DNA of 6,935 nt, from positions 1 to 6,935 of the forward strand of contig DAOUTL010000069.1 in the NCBI GenBank assembly GCA_030626685.1, written 5' to 3'. The notes under the pieces were generated by a model. It had not been told where the DNA came from. It worked only from the letters and a program-made list of their open reading frames with translations, and searched no databases. This document shows positions 1-4,637 of this stretch, in pieces (the first letter of the stretch is position 1; every line of letters starts with the position of its first letter). The DNA is from Candidatus Bathyarchaeota archaeon. Lineage in GTDB: Archaea > Thermoproteota > Bathyarchaeia > Bathyarchaeales > Bathycorpusculaceae. Position numbers and translations under genes: made by a program.

Positions 1-1
1 C

Positions 2-178
2 GCGCAGGAGTTCGCGGAGGTGTTCCCGGAGTACGTGAAGAGCAGCGGAGAGGAACTACCCAACAGCGACGAGGAAATCCTTCAGGTCGACACGTATCCT
101 CTGACCATCTACTCGGCAGCCGCCATTCAGGAATTGCACGGAAGCGTGAAAGAAAAAAATGCTCAAATGCGCTTATGA
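2..178 (+). CDS. Peptidase S74 / endosialidase intramolecular chaperone domain, C-terminal fragment
   Basis: An open frame runs from the window edge to a TGA at 176-178 and encodes 58 residues, with the N-terminus outside the window. It starts AQEFAEVFPEYVK and continues through VDTYPLTIYSAAAIQELHG to VKEKNAQ. This fits the end of S74 intramolecular chaperone domains, where a (G-F-I-)AQE-v-xx-vFPE-lV segment is followed by VDY-s-L-x-xx-l-xx-AIQEL and a C-terminal coiled coil. In that family the domain trimerises phage tail spikes, adhesins and similar fibres and then cleaves itself off; the catalytic part would lie upstream of this window. GC is about 59% with GC-rich third positions up to base 148, against about 40% just downstream. 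The last codons (149-175) have the downstream composition, so the true C-terminus is probably lost at a junction. The family call comes from recalled motifs only. Confidence 0.6.
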   Translation, partial: AQEFAEVFPEYVKSSGEELPNSDEEILQVDTYPLTIYSAAAIQELHGSVKEKNAQMRL

Positions 179-557
179 AAGAACCTTTTACGAAAAGGAC
201 ACTATGGTTTCAAACATTTTCGGTCGAGAGAGATACAGAAATCAGATGAGAGACGAAATTGCAAAGGAAGCGGGGGTTGAAGCGGAAGCGGTAATAATTG
301 ACGTGCCCACTGTTCCTTCCGTTCCGTATCATCACTCAGTCCTTATGGAACCTATGGAAATCCCAGTTTTCTATAAGACACGAGATGGAGATAAGATTCC
401 TCAACGTTTAAGCGAAATTTCAAAGATTTTTGACGTTCTTAAAGGCTTCATAAATATACTACGCGTTTACACCGATGAGAAAAACCGCGAAAAAGTCGGC
501 GTGGCATCCACAAATATTCTGGGCGGAATCCCTTCATCAGCAAAAATATCTTACTAA
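150..557 (+). pseudogene. HD-superfamily phosphohydrolase (COG1078-like), C-terminal third only
   Basis: The frame opens after a TGA at 147-149 and ends at TAA 555-557. The first ATG is at 159, giving 132 residues, but that ATG is probably an internal codon. The sequence LKCAYERTFYEKD, then RYRNQMRDEIAKEAGVE, DVPTVPSVPYHH, EIPVFYKTRDGDKIPQRLSEIS and INILRVYTDEKNREKV matches the C-terminal region of archaeal HD-domain phosphohydrolases (dNTPase-like, roughly 400 residues). The HD metal-binding domain itself is absent: everything upstream of about base 150 belongs to a different protein in another frame. This is therefore a 5'-truncated gene, either a real deletion or an assembly or contig-end chimera. 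It probably has no independent function as it stands. Its stop codon directly abuts the GTG of the next gene, so in the intact genome it likely heads or belongs to the aconitase X operon. Confidence 0.72.
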
Positions 558-983
558 GTGTTCAAAATGCAGCTGCTAACACTTAAAGGACGAATAATCG
601 TGGAAGGACACTGTACAGCCGAAGCGTTAGTTTCCTTAAAGCCCATCAGCTTTTTAGGCGGAGTTAACCCGGCAAACGGGAGAATAATCGAGAAAAATCA
701 TGACTTGTACGGTAAATGCATAAAAGACAAAGTTCTGTGTTTTCCACACGGACACGGCTCAACAGTAGGCAGCTACGTTCTGTATGCTTTGACTAAGAAA
801 AATTTGGCGCCGAAAGCAATAATCAATCAAAAAGCTGACCCTGTTGTCGCGGTCGGTGCGATAATAGCAGACATCCCCATGGTTGACCAAATAGACATTA
901 AATGTATTAAGAGCCACGATACAGTTGAAGTTGACGCTTACACTGGTGTTGTCAAAATTTTAGAAAGAAAGAAGGAGCCCTAG
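558..983 (+). CDS. Aconitase X small (swivel) subunit, predicted phosphomevalonate dehydratase small subunit
   Basis: DUF126 / aconitase X swivelling-domain family, about 138-141 residues, the usual size for the stand-alone archaeal subunit. With the large subunit it should dehydrate (R)-mevalonate 5-phosphate to trans-anhydromevalonate 5-phosphate in the cytoplasm, the step that defines the archaeal mevalonate pathway found in Aeropyrum pernix. Visible hallmarks, numbered from the GTG, are KGRIIVEGH (10-18), GGVNPANGRI (34-43), the glycine-rich FPHGHGSTVGSYVLY (62-76) with the family's conserved serine (S68), APKAIINQKADP (84-95) and VGAIIADIPMVD (99-110). GTG 558 directly follows the upstream stop; ATG 567 is equally possible and gives the more usual start MQLLTLKGR. 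No clear Shine-Dalgarno is visible. It lies 7 nt upstream of the large subunit, so the pair is surely one transcript. An unrelated aconitase X substrate such as a hydroxyproline derivative is less likely in this archaeal two-gene format. Confidence 0.9.
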   Translation: MFKMQLLTLKGRIIVEGHCTAEALVSLKPISFLGGVNPANGRIIEKNHDLYGKCIKDKVLCFPHGHGSTVGSYVLYALTKKNLAPKAIINQKADPVVAVGAIIADIPMVDQIDIKCIKSHDTVEVDAYTGVVKILERKKEP

Positions 984-990
984 CATTCAT

Positions 991-2166
991 ATGTATTTAA
1001 CAAAAGAGGAAGAACACATATACGAGGGGGATTATGGTTGGGCAAGTCAAATATGCATGAAAATACTTGTCCGCCTCGGCGAGCTCTTCGACGCAACAAA
1101 GCTCATCCCGATAGGTTCCGCCCACGTTTCCGGAGTCTCATACAAAACCCTCGGCGACGCACCAGCAGAATTTCTAGAAGCATTAGCCAATGCCGGCGGA
1201 AAGGCAAAAGTTAAGGCTACCTTAAACCCGCAAAGCCTCAACAAAGAGTACCTATGTAAAAAACTTCCTGAATACCTATGTAAAAAACAGCTAAACATTC
1301 TAAACCAATTTGAAAAAATGGGATTCACAGAGTCTTTAACCTGTACGCCCTATTATTTAGAAAAGCCAAAGAAAGGCTCACATCTGGCTTGGGCTGAGTC
1401 CTCAGCCGTGGTTTATGCTAACTCTGTTTTGGGTGCCTGGACAAACCGAGAGGGTGGACCAAGCGCTCTTGCAGCAGCAATCATTGGAAAAACACCTGAT
1501 TATGGAATGCACAAAGCAGAAAACAGAAAACCAAACATCCTAGTTAGTGTGGAAACGCAACTACAAAATGATGTTGGATTTGGTGCTTTAGGAATTTTAT
1601 TGGGCAAAATTTTGGAAGATAAAATCCCAATAATCCAAGGCTTACAAAATGCTGCGAAAGAAAACTTAAAACAGTTGGGTGCCGCACTTGCGTCAACCGG
1701 TATGGTCAACATGTTTTACCGTGACGGCACTCGCTTGAAAACAAACGAAATTGAAAAGATAAGTGTAGAAGCAAAAGATGTAAAACAAACAATCGAAAAC
1801 TTGTCTACAGCATCGAAGCCGAAACCAGACCTGGTCTTCCTAGGATGCCCACACTGCTCACTAAATGAAATGAAACAAATTGCAAATTTAATAGGCAACA
1901 GAAAACTCAAGGACGGAATAGAATTTTGGGTTTGCACCTCACGCTTCATCAAAGAAAAAACCGAAAAATATGTGGAAAAAATAGAGGAAAGTGGGGGGCA
2001 CGTGCTCACAGACACTTGTGCAGTGGTCACGTGGACCGATAAACTCGGAATAAAAACAATAATGACGAACTCCGCAAAAACAGCTCACTATGCGCCCACA
2101 TTAAACAAAGCGGAAACAATTTTAGCACCATTAAAACAATGTTTGAAAACGGCCCTAAAAGGATAA
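991..2166 (+). CDS. Aconitase X large (catalytic) subunit, predicted phosphomevalonate dehydratase large subunit
   Basis: DUF521 / aconitase X catalytic family, 391 residues, full length. Landmarks are IGSAHVSGVSYKTLGD (41-56), TLNP (77-80), SLTCTPYY (115-122), HLAWAESSAVVYANSVLGAWTNREGGPSAL (131-160), a central segment ending GRTP-like IGKTPDYG (165-172), GCPHCSLNEM (285-294), WVCTSR (313-318) and GGHVLTDTC (335-343). Cysteines C118, C286 and C343 fit the conserved positions that hold an iron-sulfur cluster in this family; C289 is an extra cysteine next to C286. The predicted role is dehydration of mevalonate 5-phosphate to trans-anhydromevalonate 5-phosphate, which a UbiD-type decarboxylase (not in this window) would turn into isopentenyl phosphate. 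ATG 991 lies 13 nt after AAGGAG (972-977), a long spacing. Oddity: residues 86-99 contain EYLCKK twice in tandem. Substrate assignment is inferred from the family and the host domain of life. Confidence 0.92.
   Translation: MYLTKEEEHIYEGDYGWASQICMKILVRLGELFDATKLIPIGSAHVSGVSYKTLGDAPAEFLEALANAGGKAKVKATLNPQSLNKEYLCKKLPEYLCKKQLNILNQFEKMGFTESLTCTPYYLEKPKKGSHLAWAESSAVVYANSVLGAWTNREGGPSALAAAIIGKTPDYGMHKAENRKPNILVSVETQLQNDVGFGALGILLGKILEDKIPIIQGLQNAAKENLKQLGAALASTGMVNMFYRDGTRLKTNEIEKISVEAKDVKQTIENLSTASKPKPDLVFLGCPHCSLNEMKQIANLIGNRKLKDGIEFWVCTSRFIKEKTEKYVEKIEESGGHVLTDTCAVVTWTDKLGIKTIMTNSAKTAHYAPTLNKAETILAPLKQCLKTALKG
1249..1288 (+). repeat. Imperfect tandem repeat inside the aconitase X large subunit gene
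   Basis: The 16-base unit TACCTATGTAAAAAAC occurs at 1249-1264 and again at 1273-1288, a period of 24 bases or eight codons. It encodes EYLCKK twice. The surrounding segment between TLNP and the KQLNIL helix seems to have about the usual length for the family, so this may be sequence convergence or replacement rather than an added unit. Confidence 0.85.
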
Positions 2167-2223
2167 GATTTATTCGGATGAAGATGTATTTTGCATGATG
2201 CTCCGGCAAAAGGGCTCCGGTAG

Positions 2224-2248
2224 AAGAGCCAAACACGGCTCTACCGAA
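2224..2248 (+). other. tRNA-Glu intron 1: 25-nt non-canonical intron in the D-arm (between positions 10 and 11)
   Basis: Without this segment T8 A9 G10 joins T11 A12 T13 A14 G15, restoring a normal D-arm. The precursor folds as a BHB. The central 4-bp helix is CGGT (2218-2221) with ACCG (2243-2246). The 3-nt bulges are AGA (2222-2224) and AAT (2247-2249), with cuts after the second base of each. The inner 6-bp helix is AGAGCC (2225-2230) with GGCTCT (2237-2242), closing an AAACAC loop. GGGCT (2212-2216) can also pair with AGCCC (2252-2256) as a loose outer helix. Splicing would need the archaeal tRNA-splicing endonuclease. Confidence 0.88.
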
Positions 2249-2278
2249 TATAGCCCGGTCAAGTATTCCGGCCTTTCG

Positions 2279-2296
2279 TCGCTTCAAACGGAAGAA
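2279..2296 (+). other. tRNA-Glu intron 2: 18-nt canonical anticodon-loop intron (between positions 37 and 38)
   Basis: The loop CTTTCG (2273-2278) must join A38 (2297) to form a 7-nt anticodon loop; the 18 bases between do not belong to a mature tRNA. The BHB is visible. The central helix is CTTT (2273-2276) with GAAG (2291-2294), including one G-U pair. The bulges are CGT (2277-2279) and AAA (2295-2297), with cuts after the second base. The outer helix is the anticodon stem. The inner helix is only CG/CG (2280-2281 with 2289-2290) around a 7-nt loop, so this is close to the minimum size for such an intron. Confidence 0.9.
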
Positions 2297-2366
2297 AGCC
2301 GGAGACGCGGGTTCGAATCCCGCCCGGAGCACCAAATATTAGCTTGCCTTTCTGAAAAAACAGTTG

Positions 2367-2423
2367 TTTCCAAGCTTCTCTGCTGAGCAGATGTTGCTTG
2401 GCTATAACGTTTGGAAATTTTTG
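2367..2423 (+). terminator. Two-tier stem-loop followed by T-run, possible terminator or small structured RNA
   Basis: CCAAGC (2370-2375) pairs with GCTTGG (2396-2401). Inside it TCTGC (2379-2383) pairs with GCAGA (2387-2391) around a TGA loop. A competing outer pairing is TTTCCAA (2367-2373) with TTGGAAA (2412-2418), which runs straight into TTTTT (2419-2423). This could end transcription downstream of the tRNA, or be a small RNA. Archaeal terminators need mainly U-tracts, so the role of the hairpin is uncertain. Confidence 0.35.
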
Positions 2424-2560
2424 ACGAAAATAGATAAGCAACTGGATCTTTCCCCCCAGCGATTTTGTCTTATGAAAGGCTATCAAAATTATGAGGTTTG
2501 CAGAATAGCTTAGTCGCCTTTCAATCGTATCTTATGTATGAGGGTATTGCCAAGAACCGC

Positions 2561-2576
2561 TTAAAAGAAAAAGTAA
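2561..2576 (-). terminator. U-rich terminator of the aIF5A transcript
   Basis: Read on the minus strand, the segment beginning 24 bases past the aIF5A stop is TTACTTTTTCTTTTAA, a U-tract of the kind that ends archaeal transcription. No stable GC stem precedes it. Confidence 0.45.
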
Positions 2577-2599
2577 TTTGGTATAAAATTCAGCTTTTT

Positions 2600-2992
2600 T
2601 TATTTCGTTCTAATTATTTTCACTCTACCCAGTATTCGCCAGTATTCAACTTCAACTCCGGGAACAAGTTTCGCTTTCAAGTCCTCCTCCTCTGGAAAAG
2701 GAGCATCCAAATACTCGTAAGTTTCTAAATCCATTATTTGAACGCTGGATGGAGTGACAGCAAAGATTTGACCGCTTCTCTTTTCAATCATGGGCACTTC
2801 CACGTTTGCACCTACAGGTTTTACAAAACTTCTTTTGGCGCCATCAAAAATACCTATGGCTACTATTCTTGCTTTGGCTGAGCCGTGCTTTCCGGGTTTT
2901 GATTTAGTTACGTCCACTATGCGGCATGGTTCACCATCAACAATTATGTAGCCGCCTACACGTAAACTTCCAACAGCAACGGGTTTACTCAT
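2600..2992 (-). CDS. eif5A: Archaeal translation initiation factor 5A (aIF5A, hypusine-containing)
   Basis: A complete 130-residue aIF5A, the usual length. It binds stalled ribosomes between the P and E sites and helps peptide-bond formation and termination, like bacterial EF-P. The N-terminal SH3-like domain (about 1-70) contains the modification loop SKPGKHGSAKA (31-41). K35 is the lysine that deoxyhypusine synthase converts to (deoxy)hypusine. The C-terminal OB-fold (about 72-130) includes SGQIFAVTPSSVQIMDLETYEYLDAP. ATG 2990-2992 gives the standard MSKPV start. Upstream on the minus strand a TTTTAAAATT element (3028-3037) is placed like a TATA box for a short leader. The gene is divergent from NAD kinase and stands alone, as it often does in archaea. 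No anomalies are visible. Confidence 0.97.
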   Translation of the reverse strand: MSKPVAVGSLRVGGYIIVDGEPCRIVDVTKSKPGKHGSAKARIVAIGIFDGAKRSFVKPVGANVEVPMIEKRSGQIFAVTPSSVQIMDLETYEYLDAPFPEEEDLKAKLVPGVEVEYWRILGRVKIIRTK

Positions 2993-3078
2993 GAAATCCG
3001 CGTCCTTTCATACTTTATCCACAGCAATTTTAAAACAGCACCCATATATAGATTAAGGTGTCGCTAATAGTTTGAAAG
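2993..3078. promoter_or_regulatory. Divergent promoter region between aIF5A and NAD kinase
   Basis: This 86-bp spacer contains CATATATAG (3043-3051), a plus-strand TATA-like box about 30-40 bases before the NAD kinase start, and ATTTTAAAA near 3028-3036, which suits the minus-strand aIF5A gene. The two boxes are close enough that initiation in one direction might affect the other. No start site can be fixed from sequence alone. Confidence 0.5.
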
Positions 3079-3942
3079 GTGAAGTTGTTGTTTAAAAGTG
3101 TTGGTTTGGTTGCCCGCTTCGACAGGAAGAAAGCCATAAGACTGGCAGAAGATTTGGCTAAACACCTGAAAACGAAGGGAGTAGAAGTTTACGTAGAGGA
3201 TACATTGGCAGAAAAAATGGATACAGAGGAAAAAACTGTTCCGTTAGAAAAAATGAAAACAGATTTCATAATTACAATTGGTGGAGATGGAACAATTCTA
3301 AGAACTTGCGTTTCAATTCCGAAACCAGAGCCGCCAATACTCGCAATAAACATGGGAGTCAGAGGCTTTCTGACCGAAGTGGAACCGAAACACGCTCTAG
3401 CCGCGGTAGACAAATGTCTAAGGGGAGAATTCACAATTGAAAAGTGCATGAAGCTCTCCATAACTGCAGACGGCGTAAAGTTTCCAGACGCTTTAAATGA
3501 GGCACTAATCTCAGCTGATGAACCAGCAAAATTACTTTATGCTCGAATCTTAAAGGATAAAGAGCCCATTTTGAACTGCCAGGCAGACGGTTTAATGGTA
3601 GCTACACAAACTGGCTCCACTGGTTATTCACTGTCAGCCGGAGGCCCTGTTTTAGACCCGGATGTAAATGCCTTTGTCCTGACACCCGTATGTGCTCTAA
3701 GCGTTCTTCGTTCAATTGTTTTTCGAGCGGATTCAAGCCTCACTGTGGAGGTTCTTAGACCAAGAAAAATACTTGTGGTAATTGACGGCTACCACCGCCA
3801 AATCATAAGCTCTAAACTTCCAAGACTAACCGTTACGCATTCCAAATACGAAACGTCTTTCATAAGGTTTAGGGAAAACTTTTACAATCGCTTAAGGAGC
3901 AGACTTCTTTTCAAGGGACTTGGAGGAAAATCTAACGGATAA
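3079..3942 (+). CDS. nadK: NAD kinase (ATP/polyphosphate-NAD kinase)
   Basis: Phosphorylates NAD to NADP in the cytoplasm; the only known route to NADP. The 287 residues fit the usual length. The N-terminal alpha/beta domain carries the nucleotide-binding GGDGT (68-72) after FIITI, then NMGVRGFLTEV (91-101). The C-terminal beta-sandwich region has NEALI (140-144), the NAD-binding DG-LMVATQTGSTGYSLSAGGP segment (170-190) and VVIDG (233-237). A lysine-rich tail (264-287) extends past the core. Start choice: GTG 3079 is the first possible start after an in-frame TGA at 3073-3075, but GGTGA (3078-3082) looks like a Shine-Dalgarno. TTG 3088, five nt after it, may be the real start and would give MFKSVGLVARFD. 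The 3' end overlaps Nob1 by 23 nt in another frame, which suggests translational coupling. Confidence 0.95.
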   Translation: MKLLFKSVGLVARFDRKKAIRLAEDLAKHLKTKGVEVYVEDTLAEKMDTEEKTVPLEKMKTDFIITIGGDGTILRTCVSIPKPEPPILAINMGVRGFLTEVEPKHALAAVDKCLRGEFTIEKCMKLSITADGVKFPDALNEALISADEPAKLLYARILKDKEPILNCQADGLMVATQTGSTGYSLSAGGPVLDPDVNAFVLTPVCALSVLRSIVFRADSSLTVEVLRPRKILVVIDGYHRQIISSKLPRLTVTHSKYETSFIRFRENFYNRLRSRLLFKGLGGKSNG

Positions 3943-4471
3943 GGCAAGTAAAAGAGTCATAGTTTTAGATACATCCGCCTTTGTGGCTGGTTTCGACCCG
4001 TTTTCGGTGAAGGAAGAGCAATATACAGTTCCAATGGTTAAAGAGGAAATAATTGGAAGCTCTATGATCTGTGTTAGGTTTAAAACAGCCGTGGAGAGCG
4101 GGAAGCTAAAGATCAAATCGCCGAAAAAAAATTTTCTGGATAAAGTAAAGACATCGGCAACACTTGTCGGAGACACATTTTTCCTCTCGGAAGTAGACAT
4201 CCAAGTTTTAGCATTAGCCCTAGAACTTAAAACGTATGGTTATTTTCCGATGATCGCAACAGACGACTATTCAATACAGAACGTTGCAAACCAAATGGGC
4301 ATAGAATTTGCTTCATTAGCCACTTTTGGCATCCGCTTCCGTTTACAATGGATAAGATATTGCCCAGCATGCCACAAAAAATACCCGGCAAACTATAAAT
4401 TCAGAAAATGTGAAGTCTGCGGCACAGAACTGAAAAGGAAACCGTTAAGAAAGACGCCTGTTAAACCGTAA
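3920..4471 (+). CDS. nob1: Endoribonuclease Nob1 (PIN domain plus zinc ribbon), 16S rRNA 3'-end maturation
   Basis: Nob1 cuts pre-16S rRNA at the D-site during late small-subunit assembly. The 183 residues have the archaeal Nob1 layout. A PIN nuclease domain (about 12-130) starts VIVLDTSAFVAG with acidic D17, has E42/E43 in VPMVKEEIIG, D93 in SEVDIQVLALALEL and D115-D116 in ATDDYSIQNVA. These are the metal-binding acids of PIN nucleases. The zinc ribbon has CPAC (148-151) and CEVC (164-167), followed by a basic tail (K172-K182) suited to RNA binding. TTG 3920 is the only common start codon in a good place. A strong GGAGG (3922-3926) sits just inside the frame, so initiation slightly downstream at a rare codon cannot be excluded. 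It overlaps the end of nadK, so the two are almost certainly one operon. Confidence 0.93.
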   Translation: MEENLTDKASKRVIVLDTSAFVAGFDPFSVKEEQYTVPMVKEEIIGSSMICVRFKTAVESGKLKIKSPKKNFLDKVKTSATLVGDTFFLSEVDIQVLALALELKTYGYFPMIATDDYSIQNVANQMGIEFASLATFGIRFRLQWIRYCPACHKKYPANYKFRKCEVCGTELKRKPLRKTPVKP

Positions 4472-4600
4472 CAACTCTGCAAAAAATAATAAAAGTTTTA
4501 TTCTCTTCTTGATATATTTGGATCCAAATAGAGAAAAAATGTTAAAAACAACGTTTTTCCAAATCAGCAGAGAACTAAAACGCAAACATAAAAGAATAAA
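4472..4600. promoter_or_regulatory. Intergenic region with T-rich terminator, 16-bp palindrome and A/T hairpin
   Basis: Three elements follow the Nob1 stop. AATAAAA (4488-4494) is inverted against TTTTATT (4496-4502) and leads into T/C-rich TTCTCTTCTT (4501-4510), a likely terminator. TATTTGGATCCAAATA (4515-4530) is a perfect 16-bp palindrome, a possible dimeric regulator site. AAAAATGTT (4535-4543) pairs with AACGTTTTT (4550-4558, one G-U) around a 6-nt loop. No protein gene is supported here. Confidence 0.5.
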
Positions 4601-4603
4601 AGG

Positions 4604-4631
4604 TTATATTTAAAAAATGAAATACTGGTGA
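4604..4631 (+). promoter_or_regulatory. TATA-like box and Shine-Dalgarno of the PK-C-like gene
   Basis: TTATATTTAAA (4604-4614) is a good archaeal TATA candidate. GGTGA (4627-4631) lies 6 nt before ATG 4638, matching the archaeal anti-Shine-Dalgarno. The TATA spacing predicts transcription starting near 4630-4635, so the transcript could be nearly leaderless and the GGTGA might only serve longer transcripts. Confidence 0.55.
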
Positions 4632-4637
4632 AAACTC

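Larger units (their letters stand above)
2214..2334 (+). tRNA. tRNA-Glu (anticodon UUC) with two introns and encoded CCA
   Basis: After removing two introns the gene folds into a standard 75-nt tRNA plus CCA. The acceptor stem is GCTCCGG (2214-2220) with CCGGAGC (2324-2330), the discriminator A is 2331 and CCA is 2332-2334. The D-stem is G10 (2223) plus TAT (2249-2251) pairing with GTAT (2263-2266), with G18G19 at 2257-2258. The anticodon stem is CCGGC (2268-2272) with GCCGG (2298-2302). The anticodon TTC is 2275-2277. The variable loop is AGAC. The T-arm is GCGGG TTCGAAT CCCGC (2307-2323). Acceptor, D-loop and T-arm agree with archaeal tRNA-Glu. It lies 47 nt downstream of the aconitase X operon on the same strand, with only a weak TATA-like TGTATTTT (2185-2192) about 25 bases upstream, so it may be processed from a longer transcript. 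Confidence 0.93.
2335..2599. other. Gene-free 265-bp intergenic region rich in inverted repeats
   Basis: No convincing protein gene is present; the open frames here have no recognisable motifs and overlap the tRNA or aIF5A. The region holds a two-tier hairpin at 2370-2401 (listed separately). It also has an 8-bp inverted repeat, TGAAAGGC (2473-2480) with GCCTTTCA (2516-2523), and a 6-bp one, ATTTTG (2462-2467) with CAAAAT (2484-2489). Its right end has A-rich and T-rich tracts that probably terminate transcripts arriving from both sides. Confidence 0.6.

Noticed and set aside
1047..2335. Four minus-strand frames of 70-104 codons across the aconitase X large subunit and tRNA
   Set aside because: All are opposite a confident gene or tRNA, serine/phenylalanine-rich as antisense frames tend to be, and lack motifs. 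The one ending at 2335 simply translates the tRNA antisense.
2195..2728. Plus-strand frames at 2195-2386 and 2498-2728 as small genes
   Set aside because: The first translates the tRNA-Glu gene and the second is largely antisense to aIF5A; neither has a ribosome site or recognisable sequence.
3189..4200. Minus-strand frames opposite nadK and nob1
   Set aside because: Shadows of two strongly supported genes; no independent signals.
4616..4630. Minimal leader peptide frame ATG AAA TAC TGG TGA before the PK-C-like gene
   Set aside because: Five codons including the stop, located at or upstream of the predicted transcription start, with its TGA simply made by the Shine-Dalgarno GGTGA. Chance is the simpler reading.
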